Assembly (NCBI GenBank): GCA_019188255.1
Contig: JAETXT010000003.1
Location: 3,100,001 to 3,164,000 of the forward strand
DNA: 64,000 nt
Reading direction: 5' to 3'
Source of the DNA: Verticillium longisporum
Taxonomy: Eukaryota > Ascomycota > Sordariomycetes > Glomerellales > Plectosphaerellaceae
Under the pieces are notes generated by a model. The model was not told where the DNA came from. It saw only the letters and a program-made list of their open reading frames with translations, and did not search any database. Each line of letters begins with the position of its first letter. Position 1 is the first letter of the stretch. Positions 23,246 through 33,456 of the stretch are shown here, in pieces. A program made the position numbers and the translations under genes.

Positions 23246-25086
23246 ATGGAAAAGTCCATTCCCCCAGAGACATCGGGCTCTTCCCCCGCCCACCCACCTA
23301 CGAAGGAGCAACGTGATCCCAACCTCGACATCGCCCTGCCCTACCGCACCCTCACCTCCAACGCCAACCTCGCCGAGTACACGACAACGGACCCGAGGGG
23401 CGAAATCCCCGGCCCCCCCGTCCCCGCCAGCAGCAGCGGCGGCGGCACCGCCGTCCAGGAACAGTACAAACTCGTCACCTTCCGACCAGATGATCCGGAG
23501 AACCCCCGTAACTGGAGCAAGGTGTTCCGGTGGTACTGCACGCTCGTCGTGGCCTTGACGTGCTTTGTCGTCGCTTTATGCTCGAGTATCATCACGGCCG
23601 ACATTGCGGGCGTCGCGCGAGAATTCGACGTCAGCCAGGAGGTGGCGCTCGTGACCGTCTCGGTGTTCGTCGTCGGCTTCGGCATTGGGCCCATGGCTTT
23701 TGCACCCCTTTCCGAGGTTTTTGGCCGTAGGATCATATAGTACGTTACAGATGCCCCTATTCTTCTTGTATTTCGGCAGACTGACTGTTGTAGTGGCTCG
23801 ACCTTGCTCTTGGCTGTCATTTTCATTATTCCTTGCGCCGTTGCCAACAACATCGGCACCCTCATCGTCTGTCGAGCCATTGACGGCATCGCCTTTTCGG
23901 CACCCATGACGCTCGTCGGCGGCACTCTTGCCGATCTCTGGAGCAATGAGGAGCGCGGCGTGCCCATGGCCGCCTTTTCTGCGGCCCCATTCATAGGCCC
24001 AGCCAGTACGTAATGATCTGCCTCGTGATACAATCACATACTAACAAAAGGAAAACAGTCGGCCCCCTCGCTGGCGGCTTCCTCTCGGACGCTCTCGGCT
24101 GGCGCTGGCTCTACTGGCTTCAGCTGATCCTCGCCTTTGCCGTATGGGTTCTCATCACCTTCACCGTCCCCGAGACCTACACGCCGACCATCCTGGCGCG
24201 CCGCGCCGCCAAGCTCCGAGCCGAGACGTCAGACCCGACGCACGTCACGGAACAAGACATTGACCCCCGGCCGCTGACAGCCCGTCTCGGCGTCTTCCTC
24301 GTGCGGCCGTTCCAGCTCCTCTTCGGCGAGCTCATCGTCTTCCTCATCAGCGTCTACATGTCCGTCCTCTACGGCCTGCTCTACATGTTCTTCGTCGCCT
24401 ACCCCATCGTCTACCAAAAGGGCAAGGGCTGGTCCGCCGGCTCGACGGGGCTCATGTTCATCCCCATGGCCATCGGCGTCCTCTGCTCGGCGGCCTGCGC
24501 CCCGGCCGTCAACAGGCACTACCTCAGGCTCGCGGCGCGGCACCACGGCCGGCCGCCCGCCGAGGCGCGCCTCGTGCCCATGATGGCCAGCTGCTGGTGC
24601 ATCCCGGCGGGCCTGCTCATCTTCGCGTGGACGAGCTACGGCGACGTGCACTGGAGCGGCCCGGCGCTCGGCGGCTTCCCCGTCGGCTTCGGCTTCATCT
24701 TCCTCTACAACGCCGCCAACAACTACCTCGTCGACAGCTACCAGCACCGGGCGGCCTCGGCGCTCGCCGCCAAGACGTGCATCCGCTCCTTCTGGGGCGC
24801 CGCCGTCGTCCTCTTCACCGAGCAGATGTACGACCGCCTCGGCGACCAGTGGGCCTCGACGCTGCTGGCCGCCATCGGCCTGCTGTGCTGCGGCATCCCG
24901 TTCCTGTTCTGGCGGTACGGCGCCCGCATCCGGGCGCGCAGCCGGTTTGCGTACTCGGGCGACGACGAGGAGACGGGGGCCGATGGGGAGGCCGGGAAGG
25001 GGCATGCTGCGCACGCCGGCCCGCTGCGCAGGGAGGAGCAGGATGATGATCTGAGGAGGGCGCGCAGCTACGTGAGCAACCCTTAG
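23246..25086 (+). CDS. MFS transporter, DHA1 (drug:H+ antiporter) type
   Basis: A plasma-membrane proton antiporter predicted to export polyamines or small toxic compounds. Three exons: 23246-23739, 23794-24005 and 24059-25086; introns of 54 and 53 bases; 577 residues. The cytosolic N-terminus of about 95 residues ends in [10 protein letters not shown], the signature seen just before TM1 in Tpo/Flu1-like carriers. Motif A is [11 protein letters not shown] between TM2 and TM3, [10 protein letters not shown] follows TM5, and twelve hydrophobic segments fit in total. The C-terminal tail is acidic and hydrophilic. The frame is intact although it holds C runs of 5 (23261-23265, 24063-24067) and 7 (23413-23419), useful controls for the frame breaks elsewhere. 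The exact substrate cannot be inferred. Confidence 0.88.
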
Positions 25087-25423
25087 ATCAGTACTGTTCG
25101 TTGGAGTGAGATCACATAGAGTTAAGATACCCAAGTAATGTCGAGACATCATGACAAACAGGGCTTCCGTTCAGGCCCCGCCTCCTGTCCATACGCCAGT
25201 GGCCAACGGCAACGAAGTCAAGTACCACAAAGTCTTTGGTTGTTGATAATCATTACACTTGAATGAGGTTCGCGCATAACGTGTATAAAGAAACTAGTGG
25301 ACTTGTCCGAGCCAAGCTTCGATGCGCTCCCAAATCGATCCGAACGCCAAGCTGTGCTTCGCAAGGTGCCATGGAACCAAACAGTACAAATAAACCGCGC
25401 ATTATTTCCATCGCATCATCACA
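25087..25423. other. Convergent 3' intergenic spacer
   Basis: 337 bases between the stops of the MFS (+) and the CSC1-like (-) genes. AT-rich, with no gene visible. Confidence 0.6.
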
Positions 25424-28199
25424 TCACGCCCGGTTCTCGCTGTTATCCCTCCAGATATGCGCGTCCCCCAGACTCAGGGAGCTCTCTGACGTGCCGGCGT
25501 GGTTTAGGCCTTGGTCAGGGGAGGCCTGGACGTCGACCAGCTGCTCTTGGCTTTCCGCCTCGGATGGCTGTGTCGGGGGAGGGTCCTGGTAGATCCAGGG
25601 GTTCTCCAGGCTGTACCGCGTTAGCTAGGTATTGCATAAAGCAAGAGCAGTCATAACATACCGATAGGTGAGGCTCGGGTTCACAAACTTCATCCCCTTT
25701 TCCTTGTCCTCATCGATTGTGCTGCCGCGCCTTAGCAGGCCATGCGACGGTCTAGGTCCGTCAAAGTCCTCGTCGTCAGCCACAGCCTCCTCGCCGGTGC
25801 CGGCTTCCGGCACAATCGAGCGAAGCGCGATGAAATACGTGAGTGGGACGAAGCGCCGGCTGAAGTAATAATTATACCAAATGGTCAAGAAAATGAGAGG
25901 GAACGTCAGCACCGACTGGATGAAGGCCGACTCAAGGGCCATCTCGCTGATCATGACGGCCTGGAAGACGAACAAGCCCAGCACCACGCGGTTGCAGATG
26001 ATGCGCCACGCACCACCGGTCGCATGCTGGGGCTGGTCCATGGCGTACAGAAGCTGATACTTGTAGGTGAAGTAGCCAAATGTGAAGTAGACGAGTCCAA
26101 CCGTCAGAACCAGGTAGCCATATTGAATGACGCTGTACACGAGGCACAGGATGAAAACGAGCAATGCCGTCGGGAGGTAGAAACCGTAGCTAAAAACAGG
26201 CGGCGACATGATCTGGGCGAAGTCGCGTGGCGTCTTGGCGCCCATGCGGTAGATCGGGTACAGCAAGACGCTGCCGACCTCTAGCAAGCGGAATGGGAAC
26301 AAGCCAAGACCCTGCAGCATGATGAAGTTGGTGTAGAAAAAGCTGAGGTCGTTGATCTGTCCGGCTATGAAGCGCGCAAAGGCTCCCGTGTCGCGAAGAC
26401 CGTCTTGAACCCTTCCCACAACCTGGAAGATATTGATGGCGGTGCTCGAAATAGCAAACACAATGAAAATGTTGAAGAAGGAAAAGAAGAAGTTCTTTGA
26501 AATAATGGACAACTCGACGTCGCCCTTGGAGATCATGCCTTGTTGGTACGACAAGAAGTCGTACAGGTACGGGACCGCTACGTTGAGCAACGAGACGAGG
26601 AGTGTCGGTAAACCTGTCTCTATCAGGGCCCGGAGCACAGGTAGGTCATCCAGCGTTGCCACAACGTTCGGGAACCATTTCTTGAGGTTGCAGATGGTCA
26701 AGAGTCCGGCAAGGGACGCAACGGAGCCGATCCAGACGAGAGATAGCAGTGTAACAAAAATCGTAATGACCCAGGAGCGAAGCCGGCGGACGCCCCTAGG
26801 CGTGTACGTATTCGCCCAAATGACGTCTGACGGGGACGGCGCAGGTTTTGTGAGTAGTTGGCCGGGTCGGGGGTCGATACGGGCCTGGATCGCCATCTGA
26901 CACGCCGCAATCGAGTCCATGGTGACAAACGCGGTTGAGGCGGCAGCGGGGGTCTTTTTGCGGGAGGCAATAATCCTGTCGTCGAGACGTCGGAGCTTCT
27001 CTTCGTAGTAATCAATCGCATCCGTCTTGCGGGTGCGGAGACCCAAGAGGCCGTACCGCAGCGTCAACGAGGGTCGCTGTCTCTCAATCAGTTCGGCGTG
27101 GCTGAGCAGCCGTCCATTCTCGCCCGCATCTTCCTGTTCGTCGCTTTCGCCACTGCCAGATCCCTGGTTCTCCTCGTCTTCAATGCGGTTCGACCTGAGG
27201 CGTTGGATTGACTTTGGCAGAGCAGACTGCTTGCCCAGGTAAACACTCCACGCCTCCTCAAGTTTGCGCAGCATGGCCTCGCGCTGCGCAACAAGGCCGT
27301 CCAGCTCCTTCCAGTTGCGACACAGGCTGACGGTCTCGACTTGGCCGATCTCCAGGCCCTCGATCAGTTCCTTGATCTTCTGCTCGTCCTTGAGGTTGGA
27401 AGGAAGCCCGGTCAACCTGAATGTGCGGTCGGTAATGGTAGACTGCGTTCCCAAGTATTCCTGACGCACACGGATGACACGGAACGTCTCTTTATTCACA
27501 ATGTAAATGGTGAGCGCCGTGAAAAAGTAGGTGAAGACGAGCCATGCCCAAAGATGGGCCTTGCCGTTGTTCTTTGCAACCGCGCCAACATCGTGGGATG
27601 GTTCGAAGGCGCCGTCAAGGCTGGCCTGGCCGTAGACGGTATGAAGCTTGGCAGTGCTGGGGTGTTTGCCGTGGTGGCCAGAATCGCTCATGAAGTGTCG
27701 GTTCACCGGAAGGAGGACGGCATAGGCAAAGAAGGCCATGATCGAAAGCAGGCGAATAGACATCTTGAAGAAGGACAGGAACTGGACCAGTCAGCACAGG
27801 GACCCCTCACACGACTGCTGAGGAGTGCCACCTACAACAAAAGCATCAAGGCCTGCCGAGGCCAGAACTTGCTCCTCAGTGACCCTGAACAGTCCTGGAA
27901 TCCATCCAAAGAAGGTGTCGGGCAACGCAGGGAGTCCGATCGTAGGGTCGAGGCGCCGTTTGCGCGCCGCATATAGGGAAGACCATCGTGGTCGCAAGAT
28001 CTGGGAGACACGGTCAGCAAGCAACGGTGACAGTGAGGAGGGTTCGACGCACACAAAAGGTGGTAAACGCTGAAATGCCAAGCACAAGCGACAGTCCCAG
28101 CTGGACAGTGATGTCTACGTTTCGCGGTCGGAGGTAGTCGGCACCATTGCAAGTTTCGTTGGTCTTCTTTTTTGTCGCATAATCAAATAGGTCGTCCAT
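25424..28199 (-). CDS. CSC1/TMEM63-type (RSN1, DUF221) cation channel
   Basis: Predicted calcium-permeable, osmosensitive channel of the OSCA/TMEM63 family, in the plasma or an endomembrane. Four exons, in coding order: 28199-28053, 28000-27836, 27781-25662 and 25610-25424. Introns are 52, 54 and 51 bases and the sum gives 872 residues. Exon 1 holds TM0 (VQLGLSLVLGISAFTTFC). Exon 2 holds the conserved FFGWIPGLFRVTEEQVLASAGLDAFV. The large exon has TM1-2, a long cytosolic loop with an acidic insert (residues about 290-330), WANTYTPRG before the pore region, and YQQGMISKGD, NDLSFFYTNFI and FTYKYQLLYAMDQP in the channel core. The last exon is a short polar tail ending in DNSENRA. Start at 28199 (MDDLFDYATKKK) is the first ATG in frame with TM0. 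Confidence 0.92.
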
Positions 28200-29276
28200 T
28201 ATGACGTCGGCGCATGTCTCTGCGGCCAAACAGCAGAGAGGTCGAGGTCGAGCTTTCGACGGAGAGGTGTATCGCGAGGTAGAGGTCAGTGGTAGGTACT
28301 CGTAGGTGCGCTGATGGTGGCAGGTGACGCGGTGCAGCCAAGCGTGACCAAGATGAGAGACAAGACGGAGCTGCAGCTCGAGGTCCCCACTCACATTCGG
28401 GGTGTGACATAGGCAGACATCATCAGCCACGAAACCTGCCAAGCCACTATGCACAGCCTCTCCCGGTACTTCTGACTAGCCAGCCAGCATGATGGCTCAG
28501 TTTGTGACATGTTGATGAACGATGGCATGGAGGTGACCTTGTTGCATGCAATCAGATGCAATCAGATGCAATCGTGCATATTGTGATGCCACTAAGGCAG
28601 GCATCACTGAATAAAGGGGACTATCAGTGCTTGCCGAAGGTCTCGGAGGCAAGAGCACCTCAATCAAACTTGGAATAAGGGGCGAGGAAGTATCAAACAC
28701 TGTTCACCCCATGCACTGGATGCTGCACTATAACATGAGTTCATAGTCAAGCAAGAGAAAGCTCTTTCTTCCCTTCCATCTGATTATCGGACAAGATTTC
28801 AATATTACTCTTTCCACATATTCTAGACCATTCCATCCAGAGCCACGCCAGTTCAAAACATGCCTACTTCTTGTTCCATGCTGTGAATGGGGCCATTCTG
28901 GAAAGCCTCAGAAGAAGGATATCCTGAAGCACTACACCGTACTCACGAGAAAGCCGCCGGACGGCGACGACGACGAGGGCGACAACGCGGACGACAACGA
29001 TGACGACGAGGAAGGACCTGGTGCCTGAATGATAGCCCGGGCAGGCACAAAGTCCAACGCGCCAAAGGCAGGCACACTCATATCTGACGATGCTGAACGA
29101 GTAATGGTTCATAAGGCCTTTCGGCCTCAAATCCGAGATCTTTCTTTTTGATTTTCACTTCCCGCAAATACGACAGAGATACCGCGAACTACAGTCCAGG
29201 TGCCCAATATCAGCATCAGGCCGAAGCGTCGCCATACTCTCCTTCCCTTGGCTCCGAGGAAACCATATCTGAATCA
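28200..29276. other. Divergent intergenic region
   Basis: About 1.1 kb between the starts of the CSC1-like gene (-) and the unknown gene (+). It holds a small tandem repeat at 28546-28573. A further upstream exon of the unknown gene is possible near 29100-29270, where the frame stays open without an ATG. Confidence 0.5.
28546..28573. repeat. ATGCAATCAG tandem repeat, 2.8 copies
   Basis: Two full copies and one partial copy of the 10-mer ATGCAATCAG, perfect. Non-coding. Confidence 0.85.
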
Positions 29277-30386
29277 ATGTCGGCCGTCTCTGGTTCGGAT
29301 GCCTCCGCAGGCTCTACCCTCCCTTCGAGCATCTCGGGAGTGGAAGATCAGCCAAATCCGTCCTCCATCGGCCACATCAACGATACGCCAGCCGATATCA
29401 AGTGGCCCGATCAGACCGACCACGATCTTATCGAGAGACGAGTTGCACAGGGCACACAGGGAGGGCCCAAATTGGCCATGGCACCTCTGGAGTACGTTCT
29501 CCTTCCTGCGTATCGTATCGTCAGCCTCTGCCATCAGTCGAGCCCATCAGCCGCGCCTCCAGTTGTCTGTTCATTTCGTTTTGGATGACTTGACACTGAC
29601 TCTCAGTAGCAACTTTAGATTCAAGGGCCAGCCGTATGATCTGATCGTCGGCTTTCTGGTCAAAGGTGTTCTACACGTGTGGCGGTTACACAGGGAAGTC
29701 ATATATCCGAGATGCTATGCCATTAAATTCCACGGAAAGCAGGATGTACGTTTGCAGTTCCTCGTTGTTCATTTTGCCTCTGAAACTGACAATGCGGTGC
29801 CTTCAGTTGGAGCGCAGATACGCTCAGGGCTTGTGTCGTTTCAACACCGCCCCAGTGACGATTGTGGTGGTTATCCCGAACACCTGGGCTCCTCTTGGTA
29901 TCAAACACCTCCACCACATGTTCAGATCTATGTATCAAGAATGTGAGTCAACTTCCCTGACGCCGTTCCTTCCTGCGTACTGATGCCGACCAAGCCGGTC
30001 CCAGCGTCACTCTTACACCCAGGTTTACTCTACAGGACTGCTTGACCTGCGTCAAGTTGGGTCACTGGCTCAACGATACATTGCTTCAAGCATATGAAAG
30101 AGGAATGGGCGCTTTCCTCAACGAGAGGCTTACCGTCTGGCTGTCTGCTTATCCCGCGCCACCCCAGGGACAGCAGTGTTCATCCGATGATGTTGCATGC
30201 GTCTTTGCCCGCCTTGCGTCGAAATCGTGGTACCGCGAGATGCTGTTTGGTGAGTGTCTCGACGACCTGCGCATTCTTCTAGAGAAGAAACACCAACTGC
30301 TGCTGCAAGAATCTGCGTGGGCTCGGCGCGTCGATGAGGTCCCAGAGCTTGGCGTATTGATGGGTATGGATTTGATTGAGCTTTAG
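29277..30386 (+). CDS. Protein of unknown function, four exons
   Basis: I do not recognise this family. A consistent spliced frame is 29277-29491, 29607-29745, 29807-29942 and 29995-30386, giving 293 residues. Introns of 115, 61 and 52 bases have GTACGT, GTACGT and GTGAGT donors. The second exon can start at 29607 or 29610 because of a CAGTAG tandem acceptor. The last acceptor is AAG. The N-terminal 60 residues are Ser-rich and likely disordered. The rest is compact and mixed, with FRFKGQPYDLIVGFLVKGVL, the strand-like APVTIVVVIPNTWAPLG and a helical C-terminus (LLEKKHQLLLQESAW). There is no signal peptide or membrane segment. The start is uncertain: the frame is open back to about 29150, so an upstream exon may exist. 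Splice coherence across four exons is the main evidence that it is real. Confidence 0.6.
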
Positions 30387-30953
30387 AGTCAGAATGCGGC
30401 GTGGGATCAGGGCTTGGAACGGTCTCTAACGGCTGTAACCTGCTGGTCGGATTGGGCCGAATGACACTCCTAGAGGCCAGTTGAATAGGTAGCTGTTAGT
30501 ACTTGCTGCTCTTGCACTTAGCTGCCACACTTGGGCCAGGGATCTGATTCGACGTTGCTGTCGTTTCTGTGATAATTACATCCTTCATTTCCGACTTGGC
30601 ATCGAGCATCTTGGGACGCGTTGCAAGCATTGCCTGATATGAATGACGGGTGAATACGAGCAACGGCCCAGTCCTGGGTAGCTGTCGGGTGAAATCGCAA
30701 GTGAGAGCATCACATCCTTGACATGGCTGACGGACGAGTGGAACTCTCAAGTGAACCATGATTGAGAAGAATGCAGTCCCTCGTTCAACCCCAGAGATAA
30801 TGGCGTGGGACAGGCCATTGATCCACACTCGAATTCGTAAGCGTCTGCCACAAGCACATGGATGAACTGGTACATCAACAGGGGATAAATTTCTGACAAA
30901 TACTATCCGTCACGCTGCCTCATTCTTCATTTTAGATTCCAATCACCCCCCGC
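30387..30953. other. Convergent 3' intergenic spacer
   Basis: 567 bases between the unknown gene (+) and the aminotransferase (-). No recognisable gene. Confidence 0.6.
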
Positions 30954-32377
30954 CTACGCGCCATTCGCCTCAACCAGCACCTTGGCCCCGTCCGCCTCGG
31001 CGACGGCGAAGCGCCAGCCAAAGGCGTCCTCGGCCTTGCCGGACTGGATGCCCTTGAGCGCGCCCAGCAGCTGCAGGCACACGGGGCCGGCGTCGTGCTG
31101 GGCCTCGGGGATGAAGATGACCGTCTCCTCGCCGGGGCCGCGGCGCTGAGGCGCGCGGCGCCGGCGCGGGCGGCGGACAGGGAGCCCGGGGTCGAGGGGG
31201 CGATGCGGCGCGTGATGGAGCGGATGGGGACGAGACCGGCGGCGGTGCCGGCGGCGAAGACCTCGTCGAAGTCAGGGAGCTCGGTGTATTTGATCTGCGC
31301 GCGTTAGCCGGCTGCGGCTGGCACGTGAGTGAAGGGGGTGTCAAGAAGAGAATACGGGGAGGGGACAAGAGGTCGCAGAAGGCAGAAGGCAGAAGCAAAA
31401 GGCAGAAGGCAGAAGGGGACGTACAACGCGCTTCTCGACGGCCCAGCCCAGGGACCGCGCAATGTGCTGGATGCTGTCGCTCGTGACCGAGTCAATGACG
31501 CACTGCGAGTCGGGCACGACAAGGGTGTAGGCGCCCGCGGTGCCGGCGGCCTTCTTGGCGCCGATGAAGCCGCTCGTGCTGAACTCGTCAATCTCCTCGT
31601 GGCGGGCCGAGTCGAGGTGCAGCGTGATGCCGTAGCCCTCGGCGCGGGCCTTGTCGCTCCAGCGCAGCACGGGAGCGTAGTTGCCGCCGACCTTGGCGTG
31701 GCCGGTGCCGTGGGGCGCGGCGCGGTCAAACTCGTCGAGGATGAGGGCCTTGACGGGGTGGACGCCGTGGTAGACGCCCGTCGGGATGACGAAGACGGCA
31801 AAGGTGTACTCGTCGGGCGGCGAGAGGCCGAGCTGGGCGCTCGAGCCGTAGATCTGGGGGCGCACGTACATGGCGGCGCCCGTGGCGTGCGGGGGCACAA
31901 AGGCGGCGTTGAGGGCGACGGCGGCGCGGCAGGCGTCGAGAAAGGTCTGCTCGGGGACGCGGGGCATCGAGGCGACGTCGGCCGAGTGCTGGAGGCGCAG
32001 GGCGTTGCGGTCGGGGCGGAAGAGGGCGATCGTGTTGTCGCCGGGGCCGCGGAAGGCCTTGAGGCCCTCGTAGGCCTGCTGGCCGTAGTTGAGGGCCGGG
32101 GCCATGCCGTGGATGCGCATAAAGGGCGACGCCACGAACTTGAGCGGCGTCCACTGGCCGGTCGACTTGCTGTAGGTGGACTCGATGTGGCCGTTGACTG
32201 GAGGAAGCCGGCTGTTAGAAGAGGAAGACCACAGAGTAGGGACATGGGCTCATGGGACCCTGAAGGCCTGGAGCCAAGGCCTGGAGCCATGGCCATAGAG
32301 GGCGTACCTTCGCGGACCTGGAAGCCGACATTGGCCCAGTCAATGGTGTCCGTGGGAGGAGGAGGGAAGGCAGCCAT
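30954..32377 (-). CDS. Branched-chain amino acid aminotransferase
   Basis: A PLP enzyme for the last step of Leu, Ile and Val synthesis and the first step of their breakdown. Three exons, in coding order: 32377-32308, 32197-31425 and 31294-30954; introns of 110 and 130 bases; 394 residues after frame repair. The fold-type IV signatures are present: NYGQQAYEGLKAFRG, the PLP lysine in GHAKVGGNYAP, and DEFSTSGFIGAKK in the second exon, then ELPDFDEVFAAGTAAGLVPI in the third. The frame breaks at the G4 run 31134-31137 (C4 on the coding strand), after which the normal end GWRFAVAEADG is read in another frame. One more base rejoins them. No mitochondrial presequence is evident, so the product is probably cytosolic. 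An 80-residue in-frame extension upstream lacks an ATG. Confidence 0.88.
31376..31416. repeat. CAGAAGG-type repeat inside an aminotransferase intron
   Basis: Five interrupted copies of CAGAAGG lie within the second intron (31295-31424) of the aminotransferase gene. On the coding strand this is a CCTTCTG pyrimidine-rich tract just after the donor. Confidence 0.85.
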
Positions 32378-33456
32378 CTTGAGAGGGTGCTCTGGCGAGG
32401 CCGAACGCGGGGCGGAGGCGTCTGGATGTTTGGTGATGGGAGATAGTTGAAGCTCTCCCAACGTGGCAGCAGCAGCAGCAGCTGTAGGTAAGAATGGGGT
32501 TTGGCGGGGTGGTTGAGGCAAAGAGGACAGGTTGGAGGCCGGCAGAGTCGGTTCGTAGAGGGGTATAATCTGACGAAAGATATTCCAACAACTATGAAAT
32601 GGTGTCAATTGGCCCAAGGGAGTCGAGTCTCACGGCAGCGAGGTTCCGGGTTCCGAATCATTCGAGTCATTCGAGTCACCCCTCAACTCTGTGCCATCGA
32701 AAATGTTCTGGGGCAGCGCCGATGTCGGGCTGCGGGGTAGGAAGCAGCTGGTGGAAGGCACCACCGAGCTGGGAACATGCTCTGCTTGGAGTGCTCTGCT
32801 CGGAGTGAGCCGAACAGCCACAGGCCCAAGCTCAAGCTGCCCCTCCCGATATTTGGGTACCTGTAGGGGCCACCTCACCTGAACGAACAAGCTTCAGGGG
32901 CCCAGGGGGCTCGCTCGCTTATGATGTCATCTCTCCTTCAACTGGTCTTCGTCAACCTCCACAGATCCTTTCACCTTCAGTAAGGTACGATAGCACGCAG
33001 AAGCGAGCATACTGTATTGAATAAAATTCCATAAACCCACGCTCGGGCTCTACACCTACTCGTGAGAGCGGTCAAAGTGTAATGAGATGAGATCGCCGAC
33101 ACACGCACTCTACACTCTATCCCATTGTCTCGCACGGCTTCCTCCGAGGCCTTTCTCACATCAAGGTTGATGCATCCCGTCACATCAATCATATCGTTGC
33201 AGCGCTTATTGATTCGGGAAATCGACAACAGCGGGCCAAAGGAATGCAACTCGCCTGCCCCGCCCTGGCTTCATCTGTTGCTCCCTCCCCTCTTCATCGT
33301 CATCGGCGAGACCCGGCTCTGCGTGTCGGCATGGTGATATTCCCTTTCCCCCAACGCCGAGCAAAATCCAAATAAAATAGCCCTCCTTCCTCAATACGTT
33401 CCTCAGTCTTCGTTAATTCATCATGTCTCGGAGAAACACCGTTCTGGTTCGCTTCT
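32378..33456. other. Intergenic, between two co-oriented minus-strand genes
   Basis: About 1.1 kb holding the aminotransferase promoter and the 3' region of the trehalose synthase subunit. A small ATTCGAGTC direct duplication lies near 32660. No gene is seen. Confidence 0.55.

Noticed and set aside
18133..25086. A secondary-metabolite cluster made of the FMO, dehydrogenase and MFS genes
   Set aside because: No polyketide synthase, peptide synthetase, terpene cyclase or cluster regulator lies nearby, and the spacing is ordinary.
32378..32617. An 80-residue in-frame N-terminal extension of the aminotransferase
   Set aside because: It has no ATG, and its residues do not look like a mitochondrial presequence.
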